From contig CAIWNB010000051.1 of the NCBI GenBank assembly GCA_903913965.1, positions 1 through 35,193 of the forward strand: 35,193 nt of DNA, read 5' to 3'. How positions within the stretch are numbered: position 1 is the first letter of the stretch; each line of letters begins with the position of its first letter. This document shows, one piece after another, positions 14,795 through 23,668 of the stretch. Both the position numbers and the translations under genes were made by a program. The notes beneath the pieces were generated by a model. The model worked only from the letters and a program-made list of their open reading frames with translations. It did no database searches and was not told where the DNA came from. The DNA is from an uncultured beta proteobacterium (GTDB taxonomy: Bacteria > Pseudomonadota > Gammaproteobacteria > Burkholderiales > SG8-41).

Positions 14795-16540
14795 TTAGTG
14801 TTTTTTCGCCGGGTCTTTGAGGCTGCGCACTTCGGTATTCATCTTCACGTCGCGGCGCCGCCGCCTGGCGATCAGTTCACCGGTCTTGAAGTATTCGCTC
14901 TTCACCGCAAGTTCCGCTGCGCGATCGAATTCCTCCGACCATTCACCCAGCGAATAGCCGAACCAGGGCGCCTGCGGTTTCAATGTCGGCAGACCGAGTT
15001 CTTCCCAGATCTTCTTAGCGTTTTCCATGAACTCGCGTTTGGGTAGAGAGATCGGCGGGAAGTCTTCTTTTAACGTCGCATCGATCAACACCGAGGCGTC
15101 CTGACCGCCGTTACGATTGCTGCGCGGGCCGTGGCCCTGATCGCGGTGATTGAGGATCTGCAGATCAATCGCCGGATTGGCGCGATACGACATCGCCCAC
15201 AGCAGTGCGTCGGCATTGTCGGGATCGATATCCTCGTTGACCGCAATCACATACTTGCCGCCGGCGCGCAGAAAGGCTGCCGCGCCATAGAGCGCACGCC
15301 ACACCTCGGTGGGCGGCGTTTTGCGATCCATGATCAGCACCAGCACCTTGCGCAGATTGGTCAGCGGTTCGTGCATCGAGACTTTCTTCACGCCCTGGAT
15401 GCCGAGTTTGTTGCGCAGGTGGTCGTAGAACAGGGGTTCCATCGCCACGCGCTTGATCAGGCTCGATTCGCTGGGCGTGACCTGCGAGATGATGGAAGTC
15501 AGGATCGCATTCTTCCTGCGCGTAATGCAGGTCACTTCCATATAGGCGTTGTATTCCTGCAGATTGACGTGGCCGTGCGATTCGCCAAACGGCGCCTCGG
15601 GTTCGAGGAATTCGGTGTTGATGTAACCCTCGATGACGATCTCGGCTTCGGCCGGCACCATGAGGTCGACGGTCTTGGCTTTGACCACGTTGATCGGACA
15701 GCCGACCAGTCCGCCGGCGACGTGGAGTTCGTCCATCGTTTCTGGCAGCTTCTGCGCAGAGGTAAAGGCCACGCACGGCGGGCAACCAAGAATGACGGCG
15801 GCGGGCAGTTTCTTGTTGCCGCGCGCCTTCATCTTTTCCCAGTGCACAAAAATGCCGGGCCGTAATTCGAGCGATGGATTCATGCCAAGACGGCGCTGCG
15901 CCTTCACCTGGCCGCGGTAGATGCCCATGTTCTGCACGCCGGTGTCCGGGTCCTTGGTGATGTATTGCGACAGCGTGGTGTAGGGTGCGTTGTCCCAGCC
16001 CGGCGTTGAGATCGGCACCGGAATGCCGTCGAGGCCCTTGCCCGGTTTATCGAGCTCCTTGCCCTGGATCACGATCTCCTGACAGGGCGCGTCGGTGACC
16101 ACCCTCGGCGGAATCGGGTTGGCCATCGCCTTGATCCAGGTCTCGTTGATCTTGTCGAGATCGCAGTTCATGCCGAGTCGGTAGATCTCGCGGTTGGCGG
16201 CGAGCACGCCGACCACCACCGGAATATCGAACTTGCGCTTTTTGCTGTCGGTGACGTTGGTGAACAAAAAGGCTTTGCGATCCTTTTCTTCGATGCCGCC
16301 GCGGAACTGCCAGCGCACCAGCGGATGCATCTCGGTATCTTTATTGATCTTGCGCGTGACGGTGATCAGCAGCCCTTCTTTTTCCAGCGTCTTTAGATGG
16401 TCATGCAGATCGGGGTAACCGCGTTTGGGCGCCGCCTTGGCTTTGGTGGCTGACGCTGTCTTCGGCTTTTTCCTGGCGGGCGCTGCGGCGCGCGACGTTT
16501 TTTTCGGCGGGGTTTTTTTCTGGAGGGCCACGTTGTTCAC
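14795..16540 (-). CDS. UbiD-family decarboxylase with basic N-terminal extension
   Basis: UbiD enzymes use prenylated FMN to add or remove CO2 on aromatic or alpha,beta-unsaturated acids. The core carries QNMGIYR (203-209), where family members have the cofactor-binding arginine, and the catalytic E-x-P-F-G-E, EAPFGE (315-320). The 581-residue length exceeds its paralogue at 23669 because of an unusual tail. About 39 residues rich in Lys, Ala and Pro lie before RGYPDLHDHL, where the paralogue starts almost directly. The annotated start is a GTG at 16540; GTG 16531 has better spacing to AAAAGG. The extension may be disordered. No ubiX for the cofactor is in the window. The gene sits between two Bug genes in the same operon. 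Confidence 0.9.
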   Translation of the reverse strand: MNNVALQKKTPPKKTSRAAAPARKKPKTASATKAKAAPKRGYPDLHDHLKTLEKEGLLITVTRKINKDTEMHPLVRWQFRGGIEEKDRKAFLFTNVTDSKKRKFDIPVVVGVLAANREIYRLGMNCDLDKINETWIKAMANPIPPRVVTDAPCQEIVIQGKELDKPGKGLDGIPVPISTPGWDNAPYTTLSQYITKDPDTGVQNMGIYRGQVKAQRRLGMNPSLELRPGIFVHWEKMKARGNKKLPAAVILGCPPCVAFTSAQKLPETMDELHVAGGLVGCPINVVKAKTVDLMVPAEAEIVIEGYINTEFLEPEAPFGESHGHVNLQEYNAYMEVTCITRRKNAILTSIISQVTPSESSLIKRVAMEPLFYDHLRNKLGIQGVKKVSMHEPLTNLRKVLVLIMDRKTPPTEVWRALYGAAAFLRAGGKYVIAVNEDIDPDNADALLWAMSYRANPAIDLQILNHRDQGHGPRSNRNGGQDASVLIDATLKEDFPPISLPKREFMENAKKIWEELGLPTLKPQAPWFGYSLGEWSEEFDRAAELAVKSEYFKTGELIARRRRRDVKMNTEVRSLKDPAKKH

Positions 16541-16602
16541 CTTTTGCGTTATGTCGGGGACGGCTGCGTGCTAGTACGTGTGCTGATACTGAGGCGGCGG
16601 GG

Positions 16603-17571
16603 CTATTCGCCCTTGATGCCGGCGGCTTTTACCACCTGCATCCAGCGCGCCACTTCGCGCTTCATGATGAGGTCGAATTCGTCGGGCGTGGTGCCGACGG
16701 CTTCCGAGGCTTCGATCGCGAGTATCGATTTGACCTCGGCGGTGTGCACCGCTTTGTTGGCTTCGCTATTCAGGCGCGTGATGATGGCGGCCGGCGTTTT
16801 GGCTGGTGCCAGCAGGCCGATCCACGATGAGTAGTCATAACCCGCCACACCCGCTTCGGCGATGGTCGGCACCTCGGGCGCAGCGGCGGCACGCTTGGCG
16901 GTGGATACCGCCAGCGCGCGCAGTCGTCCGCTCTTGACGTGCTGCAACGCGGTTGAGATGGTGGAGAAATTCACCTGGGTTTCGCCGGCGATCAATGCGT
17001 TGACGTTGAGCGAGCCGCCCTTGTACGGGATGTGCACCATCTTCAAATCCGTCATGTGCATGAGCAATTCCATCGACAAATGCGTACCGGTGGCCACGCC
17101 GCTGGAGCCAAAATTCAACTGGCCTGGGCGCGCCTTGACGAAGGCGAGCAGTTCTTTCACTGATTTCACCGGCAGCGACGGATGCACGACGAGAATGTTG
17201 GGCAGCGACGTGAGCTGGCTGATCGGGGCCAGATCGCGCACCGGATCGAAGGGCAGTTTGTAAAGACTGGGGCTCATGGTCACTGACGCTGCCACCACCA
17301 GCAGCGTGTAGCCGTCGGGCGGTGCCTTGGCGACGAGATCGGTGCCGATCACGCTGCCCGCGCCCGGGCGGTTCTCCACCACCACCGATTGACCGAGCAG
17401 TTGCGTCAGTTGCGCCGCCAGCGGGCGCGCGACGAGATCACTCGAACCGCCGGCGCTCTGCGGCACGATGATGCGGATCGCTTTTGCCGGATAGTTTTGC
17501 GCGTGTGCGCCCACCGCCGCGCCCAGCGCGATGGTGGCGAATAACAGCACTTGCCGGTTGCCTGTATGCAT
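16603..17571 (-). CDS. Tripartite tricarboxylate transporter substrate-binding protein (Bug/TctC family)
   Basis: A 322-residue classical Bug protein. I chose ATG 17571 because AGGAGGA lies just before it on the minus strand and it gives a proper signal peptide (MHTGNRQVLLFATIALGAAV, cleavage after AHA); the longer frame to 17685 would overlap the upstream Bug gene. The mature chain begins QNYPAKAIRIIVPQSAGGSS, with the conserved GYTLLVVAASVTMSPSLYK and YKGGSLNVNALIAGETQVNF segments. It is adjacent to another Bug gene (40 bp upstream) and the UbiD gene (62 bp downstream). Two binding proteins in a row suggest different ligands rather than redundancy. Confidence 0.88.
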   Translation of the reverse strand: MHTGNRQVLLFATIALGAAVGAHAQNYPAKAIRIIVPQSAGGSSDLVARPLAAQLTQLLGQSVVVENRPGAGSVIGTDLVAKAPPDGYTLLVVAASVTMSPSLYKLPFDPVRDLAPISQLTSLPNILVVHPSLPVKSVKELLAFVKARPGQLNFGSSGVATGTHLSMELLMHMTDLKMVHIPYKGGSLNVNALIAGETQVNFSTISTALQHVKSGRLRALAVSTAKRAAAAPEVPTIAEAGVAGYDYSSWIGLLAPAKTPAAIITRLNSEANKAVHTAEVKSILAIEASEAVGTTPDEFDLIMKREVARWMQVVKAAGIKGE

Positions 17572-17611
17572 CTTGCATCCTCCTCCGAGGTCCTGCGTGT
17601 GGGTGGCGCGG

Positions 17612-18631
17612 CTAATTGGCGGTGACGCCGGCGGCCTTGACCAATGCTGCATTCGAGCTGATTTCCCGGCGAATGTGCGCGTCAAATTCGGTCGGCGTCA
17701 TCAGCATGGGTTCGGCACCGAGCTTATCCAGACGCTCTTTGGTTTCGGCTGCCTGCAACGTTCTAGCGACGTTTTGATATAGCGTATCGACCACCGCGCG
17801 CGGTGTTTTTGCCGGCAGCATCATGCCGACATAAAAGTTGTAATCGGAATTCGGTACACCGGCTTCCAGCGTGGTCGGCACCTCGGGCAGGGCCGAGGAG
17901 CGTTTGCTGCTGCCGGCGGCCAGCGCCAGCAGCTTGCCTTCCTTGATGAACTGCAACACCGAGATCACCGGGCAGAAATAATAATCGACGCGACCGGTGA
18001 GTATCTCCGTCAGCGCTTCCGGGGTGCCCTTGAACGGCACGTGCACACCTTCAAAGCCGGCACCGAGGCGGAAGCGTTCGGCGTTGAGTTGTGTCGCGCT
18101 GCCCGCGCCCGCCGATGCGTAGGTGAGGGCGCCGGGTTTGGCTTTCGCCGCAGCCACCAGCTCTTTCACCGAGCGGATGTTCCTCGACGGCGCGATCACC
18201 AGCACATTGGGCAGGTTGCCCAGTGGCGTCACGCCTGAAAAATCACGCAGCGTGTCGTAGGGTGTGTTCGGATAGGTGGTCGGTGTGACGGTGAACGACG
18301 ACGAATGCACGAGCAGTGTGTAGCCGTCGGCCTCGGCACGCGCGACAGTACCGACGCCGATGGTGCCGCCGGCACCCGGACGATTCTCCACCACCAGCGT
18401 TTGTCCGAGCTGGCTGCCCAGGCGTTCGGCGACGATGCGGGCGATGGTGTCGGTGGCGCTCGCCGCGGTAAACGGGACCACCACGCGCAACGGCTTTGAC
18501 GGCCAGGTCTGCGCGAAGGACTCGTTTGCCCCGACGGATACCAGTAAAACAAGACTGCTACCGAGCACACAGAACACACAGAGATTGCCAAGTCGGCTTG
18601 TTGTGCGCGAGAGTTGAACGGAAGGATTCAT
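17612..18631 (-). CDS. Tripartite tricarboxylate transporter substrate-binding protein (Bug/TctC family)
   Basis: A 339-residue Bug protein with a signal peptide spanning about residues 14-41 (hydrophobic LCVFCVLGSSLVLLVSVGA, cleavage after SFA). The mature start QTWPSKPLRVVVPFTAASAT is followed by GYTLLVHSSSFTVTPTTYPN and FKGTPEALTEILTGRVDYYF. The usual PGG of the first ligand loop is replaced by TAASATD, which could change ligand choice. GAGG lies at good distance before the ATG on the minus strand. It follows the ACMSD-like amidohydrolase after 44 bp. Confidence 0.88.
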   Translation of the reverse strand: MNPSVQLSRTTSRLGNLCVFCVLGSSLVLLVSVGANESFAQTWPSKPLRVVVPFTAASATDTIARIVAERLGSQLGQTLVVENRPGAGGTIGVGTVARAEADGYTLLVHSSSFTVTPTTYPNTPYDTLRDFSGVTPLGNLPNVLVIAPSRNIRSVKELVAAAKAKPGALTYASAGAGSATQLNAERFRLGAGFEGVHVPFKGTPEALTEILTGRVDYYFCPVISVLQFIKEGKLLALAAGSSKRSSALPEVPTTLEAGVPNSDYNFYVGMMLPAKTPRAVVDTLYQNVARTLQAAETKERLDKLGAEPMLMTPTEFDAHIRREISSNAALVKAAGVTAN

Positions 18632-18675
18632 GCTTTTCCTCGGTGAACTCTGTGTGCTTGATGGCTGATGGTTGA

Positions 18676-19689
18676 TCAGCCGCGCGTCCAGGCGTCGGCG
18701 CGCACCTTGAACACCGCCTGTGCGGTGGCCGACAGGATGGTGTGCTTTTGCGCGTCGGTCAGTTTGGCGTCGTTGAACACCTTGAGCGGTTCCGGATCGC
18801 CGATCGGAAAGGGCGCGTCCGAACCGAGCATGACATGCTCAACACCAGCTTTTTGCACCAGATAGTCGAGCGAATCCGAATCGAACACGCAGGAATCAAA
18901 ATACATGGCGGCAAAGCCGCGGCGCGGATCGGCGACCTTGCCAGCCTGCACCACGTGGCTGCGCGCGAGACGGCCCAGACCATAGGGCAGTGCGGCGCCG
19001 CCGTGCGAGAGCATGAATTTCATGCCGCTGTATTTGAGGATGTGGCCGGAGAACAACAGGCGCGACACCGCGATCGACGAATCGACGAGGCGGCCGATGC
19101 CATTGACCAGGTCGTAATCGGCGAGCCGCGGTTCGCCGCAGACGAACATCGGATGCATGACCACGGCGGCCTTGAGTTTCGAGGCGGTTTCCCAGAACGG
19201 ATCGAGTGAGGCGTCGTCGAGGTTGCCGCCATGCTCGCCGTGCGGCAGGGTGCCGACCATGACGCCGGCAAAACCTTTGGCCATCGATTCTTCGAGCACT
19301 TCGGCGGCGAGTTTGCCGTCCTGCAGCGGCACGGTGGCCAGCGGCGAAAAGCGGCGCTCGTCGCGGAACTGTTCCCACATGCAATCGTTGAGATAACGCG
19401 ACCACGCCGCACCCTGCGCCGCCGGCAGTTCGTAACCGAAGCTGTCGAGCCAGCCGCCGATCACCTGGTGATCGATGCCGTTTTTGTCCATCCACGACTG
19501 ACGTTCAGCGAGGTCGGAGAGTTTCGGCATGATGGGCCGCGTCGGCGCGATGCCGGGGAATTGGATGGCCACCCCCTTGTCGCTTTTTAATAACTTGACG
19601 TCGGGGAATTGCGACGATGCAGCGTCGAATTTTTCGGCGATCAGTTTCGGGGTGAAGTGCGCGTGTACGTCGATAACGATGGATTTCAT
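18676..19689 (-). CDS. Amidohydrolase-superfamily decarboxylase/hydrolase, ACMSD-like
   Basis: A 337-residue amidohydrolase_2 protein. DVHAHF (7-12) carries the HxH metal ligands; later VMHPMF, LSHGGAALPYGLGR and GSDAPFPIG supply the His and Asp residues expected of the barrel. The MLSHGGAALPY and GSDAPF pattern is typical of the ACMSD/gamma-resorcylate decarboxylase branch, which removes carboxyl groups without redox cofactors. Whether it decarboxylates or hydrolyses cannot be decided. It lies between the CoxL gene (48 bp upstream) and a Bug gene, so it likely acts after the hydroxylase in the same pathway. Confidence 0.82.
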   Translation of the reverse strand: MKSIVIDVHAHFTPKLIAEKFDAASSQFPDVKLLKSDKGVAIQFPGIAPTRPIMPKLSDLAERQSWMDKNGIDHQVIGGWLDSFGYELPAAQGAAWSRYLNDCMWEQFRDERRFSPLATVPLQDGKLAAEVLEESMAKGFAGVMVGTLPHGEHGGNLDDASLDPFWETASKLKAAVVMHPMFVCGEPRLADYDLVNGIGRLVDSSIAVSRLLFSGHILKYSGMKFMLSHGGAALPYGLGRLARSHVVQAGKVADPRRGFAAMYFDSCVFDSDSLDYLVQKAGVEHVMLGSDAPFPIGDPEPLKVFNDAKLTDAQKHTILSATAQAVFKVRADAWTRG

Positions 19690-19737
19690 ATTGGGGTCTT
19701 ATCGGAGGATGAATGAATAATGAAGGGGGTGAGAATG

Positions 19738-22155
19738 TTAACGGTGGCCACTGCCGGCAGCGCCGCTGGCGGAAATCACGCGGAACAAGGCCTCCTGGCT
19801 CATCGGCAGCGTTTCGATGCTGGCGTTGAGCGGTGCCAGTGCGTCGTTGATGGCGTTGGCAATCGCCGCCGGTGCGCCGAGATAACCCGCTTCGCCCGAG
19901 CCTTTTTGGCCGAAGGTGGTCAGCGGCGACGGCGTGCAGTGGTCAACGATGTCAACCGACGGAATTTCCATCGCGCTCGGCAACAGGTAATCCATGAAGG
20001 TGCCGCTCTCAAGCTGGCCGTCTTCGGTGTAAGAAAACTTCTCGTAGAGTGCCGCACCGATGCCGTGGGCGATGCCGCCGTAGGTCATGCCGTGCACGAT
20101 GTCCGGGTTGATCATGACGCCGCAGTCGTGACCGCAGACGTAGCGTTGCAGAGAGGGTTTGGCGGTGGCCGGATCGATCTCGGCGTAAATAATGTGCGTC
20201 TCGAACGAATAGCAGGGATAGATTTGCGCCACGCCTTCGGGCGTGGGCAGCACGCCGCCGGTGGGCACCTCCCAGACGAACTGCGTCTGCAGGCCCGGTT
20301 CGAAGCCCGGCGGCATCAGATGATATTTGCGGTGCGCGACGGCGATCAGTTCGTCCCAGGACATTTTTTTGGCTGGATCGGCGCGCAGGCTGATGTTGCC
20401 GTCCTTGTAATCAAGTGCGGCGGCATCGCAGCCCAGATTGTGCGCGGCGATGGCAAGCAGCGTGGCCTTGATTTTGCGCGCCGCACCGGCGGCTGCCCCA
20501 CCGAGCATGATCGCCATGCGGCTGCCGACCGGACTGTTCGACGGCAGCGCATTGAGCGAATCGGCACGCACCACACGGATCGACGCCGGATCGCGTTCGA
20601 GCACTTCACCGATTACCGTTGAAACCAGCGTTTCATGTCCCTGGCCCGAGGACGAGGTACCCATCACACCGGTGATCGCGCCTGACAGATCGACGCGGAC
20701 GAGGCAGGAATCCATCCACGTCGTGGTGTCGTTCTTCGGGTTGAACAGCGGTTCGAAAGCCGAATTACCGCCTGACGGTTCGAGGCAGGTCGAGATACCG
20801 ATGCCGGCGAGTTTGCCGGCTTTGCGCGCGGCGTCGCGTTGCGCCACCAGCGCCGGGTAATCGATGGCTTTCATCGCCTTGTCGAGCACCGTGTGGTAAT
20901 CGCCCGAGTCGTAGGTCGAGCCGCTCGGAATCAGGTACGGGAACTCTTCTTTTTTCAGCAGGTTTTTCTTGCGCAACTCGATGCGGTCCATGTCGAGATG
21001 GCGCGCAATGTGATCGATGGTGCGTTCGATGGCGAAATTCGTTGGCGACTGGCCGAAGCCGCGCACCGCTTCCTGCGGCGTCTTGTTGGTCATCACCGAA
21101 GTGGGTTCGTATTCGACCGCCTTGATGCGGTAGGGGCCGCAGATTGCCGACACCGGTTTGCCGAGTTGCAGTGGCGAGCGGCCGGCGTAGGCGCCGACAT
21201 CATCCAATGCGCGGATCTTCAGTGCGCGTATGGTGCCGTCGTTATCGAAGGCGGCCTGCATGTCGAATAAGCGGTCGGGGCCGTGCATATCGCCGCCGCG
21301 CATGTTTTCGAGGCGGTCTTCGAGAAAGCGCACCGGCATGCCGAGTTTGCGCGCGAGATAGCTGACCAGTGCGGTGTGCTTGATGCCGCGCTTGACGCCG
21401 TAGCTGCCGCCAACGTCAACGTCGTAGTGCACACGCACGGCGTTACCAGGCAGGCGCAAGGCGCGGGCGAGCTGGTCGGGAAACTTGGGCATTTGGATGG
21501 ATGCCCAGACGTCGAGGATTTCGCGGCCGGCATCCCATTGCGCGGCGACCCCGAAGGTTTCAATTGGCACCGTTGAACTGCGTCCCCAGCGCACCCGCAG
21601 TTTCACCGTGTTTTGCGCGTTGGCAAACGCCTCATCAACGGCGCCCCAGACAAAGCGGCGGTGGAACAGCACATTCGAGCCGTGAGCCGGATGCACTTGC
21701 GGACTGTCGGCCAGCACGGCAATTTCCGGGTCGACGACGTGCGGTGTCGTTTCGTATTCGACTTCGATCAGTTCGGCGGCGTCTTCGGCGAGTGCGCGCG
21801 TATCGGCAACGACTGCGGCCACCCATTCGCCGGCGTAACGCACAACACCGTTGGCCAGCGCATAGCGCGTGACCTTGGGCGTGTCGACGCCGATCGCCAG
21901 CGCGTCAGTGGCGGCGCAGAACTCTGCACCCGTTAATACATAGTGCACGCCGGGGGCGGCGAGTGCGGCTGCGCTGTCGATCGAAACAATGCGCGCGCTG
22001 GCGTGTGGCGAGGCGATGATGGCGACATGCTTCATGCCGGGCAGCGCGATGTCGGCGACATAACGGCCGCGACCGGTGACGAAGCGCGGGTGTTCCTTGG
22101 TGCGGCGCTTGGCGCCGATGTAGCGGAAACCGTAGGGGCTTTTGGCGTCGGCCAT
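19738..22155 (-). CDS. Xanthine dehydrogenase-family molybdopterin-binding (CoxL-type) subunit
   Basis: The catalytic large subunit of a molybdenum hydroxylase, 805 residues when started at ATG 22155, two bases after the CoxS stop. The longer frame to 22521 is antisense-like overlap of CoxS and is not used. The N-terminal part has GAKRRTKEHPRFVTGRGRYV, typical of CoxL. AVRGFGQSP in the middle is the molybdopterin-contact segment; the CO dehydrogenase-specific active-site loop VAYRCSFR is not present, so this is not a true CO dehydrogenase. GSGEAGYLGAP near the C-terminus gives the active-site glutamate (E755). It likely hydroxylates an aromatic or N-heterocyclic compound. It is transcribed after CoxM and CoxS. 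Confidence 0.9.
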   Translation of the reverse strand: MADAKSPYGFRYIGAKRRTKEHPRFVTGRGRYVADIALPGMKHVAIIASPHASARIVSIDSAAALAAPGVHYVLTGAEFCAATDALAIGVDTPKVTRYALANGVVRYAGEWVAAVVADTRALAEDAAELIEVEYETTPHVVDPEIAVLADSPQVHPAHGSNVLFHRRFVWGAVDEAFANAQNTVKLRVRWGRSSTVPIETFGVAAQWDAGREILDVWASIQMPKFPDQLARALRLPGNAVRVHYDVDVGGSYGVKRGIKHTALVSYLARKLGMPVRFLEDRLENMRGGDMHGPDRLFDMQAAFDNDGTIRALKIRALDDVGAYAGRSPLQLGKPVSAICGPYRIKAVEYEPTSVMTNKTPQEAVRGFGQSPTNFAIERTIDHIARHLDMDRIELRKKNLLKKEEFPYLIPSGSTYDSGDYHTVLDKAMKAIDYPALVAQRDAARKAGKLAGIGISTCLEPSGGNSAFEPLFNPKNDTTTWMDSCLVRVDLSGAITGVMGTSSSGQGHETLVSTVIGEVLERDPASIRVVRADSLNALPSNSPVGSRMAIMLGGAAAGAARKIKATLLAIAAHNLGCDAAALDYKDGNISLRADPAKKMSWDELIAVAHRKYHLMPPGFEPGLQTQFVWEVPTGGVLPTPEGVAQIYPCYSFETHIIYAEIDPATAKPSLQRYVCGHDCGVMINPDIVHGMTYGGIAHGIGAALYEKFSYTEDGQLESGTFMDYLLPSAMEIPSVDIVDHCTPSPLTTFGQKGSGEAGYLGAPAAIANAINDALAPLNASIETLPMSQEALFRVISASGAAGSGHR

Positions 22156-22157
22156 GA

Positions 22158-22649
22158 TTACTTTTTCTCCGCAGCGAGACGGCTGGCGGCCAGTTGCACC
22201 GCATCGACGATCTGGCGGTAGCCGGTGCAGCGGCAAAGATTGCCGCCGATCGCATCGCGGATCTGCGCTTCGCTTGGATTGGGCGTTTCGTTGAGCAGCG
22301 CTTGTGATGCGATCAGCATGCCCGGCGTGCAGTAGCCGCATTGCAGGCCATGGGCTTCGCAGAAACTGTCCTGCAATATGCTGAGGCTGCCATCGGCTTG
22401 TGCTAGGCCTTCGACCGTGGTGAGGTGGTGGCCGTCGGCCTGCACGGCAAACATCAGGCAGGAGCGCACCGGTTCGCCGTCGAGCATGACTGAGCAGGCG
22501 CCGCAGATACCGTGTTCGCAACCGACGTGGGTGCCGGTCAGGCGCAATTCTTCGCGCAGAAAATCCACCAGCGACAGCCGTGCCGGCACCTGTGCGCTAC
22601 GCGCTTTGCCATTGACTTCAATCGAGACCGGATAGAGTTTCTCGCTCAT
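22158..22649 (-). CDS. [2Fe-2S] ferredoxin-type small (CoxS-type) subunit of molybdenum hydroxylase
   Basis: A 163-residue electron-transfer subunit with both expected clusters. The plant-ferredoxin type site uses C44, C49, C52 and C64 (CEHGICGACS). The C-terminal helical site uses C104, C107, C139 and C141 (CGYC and CRC). All eight ligands are in place. It passes electrons from the Mo site of the CoxL-type subunit to FAD in the CoxM-type subunit. The start overlaps the stop of the CoxM-type gene by 4 bp, and its stop lies 2 bp before the CoxL-type start. Confidence 0.93.
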   Translation of the reverse strand: MSEKLYPVSIEVNGKARSAQVPARLSLVDFLREELRLTGTHVGCEHGICGACSVMLDGEPVRSCLMFAVQADGHHLTTVEGLAQADGSLSILQDSFCEAHGLQCGYCTPGMLIASQALLNETPNPSEAQIRDAIGGNLCRCTGYRQIVDAVQLAASRLAAEKK

Positions 22650-23524
22650 GATGCTTTCCTTGCGTCGTCGTAGGCGGCACGCAGCATGCGCGCCGCCAGC
22701 ACGACGGCGAGATGACGGCGGTATTCGGGGCTGGCGTGCAGGTCGCCGCCAGGATCGAATTCGGTTGCGGCGTCATTGACCACGCTTTGCACCGCCTCGT
22801 CGTCGAGTGTGCTGCCGACCAAGCGCGCGGCCAGTTGCGGAAACGCCATTGGAATATAACCACCGCCGGCCAACCCGAAGCTGACGCGAGTGCAAACCCC
22901 GTTTTCATCAACAGCGATTTGCGCGGCGGCGGCGACCAAGGCGAAGTCGCCGTGACGGCGGCTGATTTCGGTGAATGCTGAACCGGTGCGTTGTTCCACC
23001 CAAACCGGCCAGTGGATTTCTTCCAGACATTCGTCAGGGCGCGTCGCGGTGGCGAGCGGGCCTTCGAAAAATTCAGCCGCACCCACGGTGCGTGTGCCTG
23101 CATGCGAACGCAATACCATTTGTGCGCCGAGGATCTGTGCGACGAGCGGCATTTCCGCTGCGGGGTCGGCGTGCACGAGGCTGCCGCCGACAGTACCGCG
23201 GTTGCGGGTTTGCACGTGGCCCACCCATTCGAGCGCCTGTTTGAGCAAGGGTAGCGCAGCGCCCAGTGCGGCGTCGCGCGCGATCACGCATTGCCGCGTA
23301 CAGGCGCCAGTACGCACGAAGTTGTGATCGACGGCGATCAATTTCAGCGCGTCGATTTCATTGATGTTGATCAAGCGCGCCGGACGCGTCAGGCGCATCG
23401 CCATCATCGGCACCAGACTCTGGCCGCCAGCGATCAGCTTGGTTTCGTCACCGCTGTCGTGCAAGGCGGCACAGACTTCGGCGAGCGAGGAAGCGCGCAC
23501 GTATTCGAATGCAGCTGACTTCAT
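22646..23524 (-). CDS. FAD-binding medium (CoxM-type) subunit of molybdenum hydroxylase
   Basis: A 292-residue FAD-binding protein. The two family FAD motifs are visible: AGGQS (32-36) and TVGGS (111-115). ATG 23524 gives MKSAAFEYVRASSLAEV, a normal start for the family; the longer frame to 24070 is antisense to the plus-strand UbiD gene and is rejected. It is the first gene of the long minus-strand unit and diverges from the second UbiD gene, so both promoters should lie in 23525-23668. I could not pick a clear promoter there. Confidence 0.9.
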   Translation of the reverse strand: MKSAAFEYVRASSLAEVCAALHDSGDETKLIAGGQSLVPMMAMRLTRPARLININEIDALKLIAVDHNFVRTGACTRQCVIARDAALGAALPLLKQALEWVGHVQTRNRGTVGGSLVHADPAAEMPLVAQILGAQMVLRSHAGTRTVGAAEFFEGPLATATRPDECLEEIHWPVWVEQRTGSAFTEISRRHGDFALVAAAAQIAVDENGVCTRVSFGLAGGGYIPMAFPQLAARLVGSTLDDEAVQSVVNDAATEFDPGGDLHASPEYRRHLAVVLAARMLRAAYDDARKAS

Positions 23525-23668
23525 TGGAGTTCGTCGATCATGTGTTTGGTGACCGGTGCGGGCCTCTTCTGTATGGCTTAAAATCAGCGACCGCTGAATG
23601 CCTGCCTCGCCGGCGGATCTCGTGATTATCTCACACGTTGCTGCAGCCTCATTTATGAAAAGCGCGCC

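Noticed and set aside
19738..22155. True aerobic CO dehydrogenase
   Set aside because: The CO dehydrogenase-specific active-site loop with its cysteine (VAYRCSFR) is absent; the loop here is AVRGFGQSP, as in other hydroxylases.
22156..22521. N-terminal extension of the CoxL-type protein
   Set aside because: The extra 122 residues overlap the CoxS-type gene in another frame and have no family similarity; ATG 22155 is the normal start.
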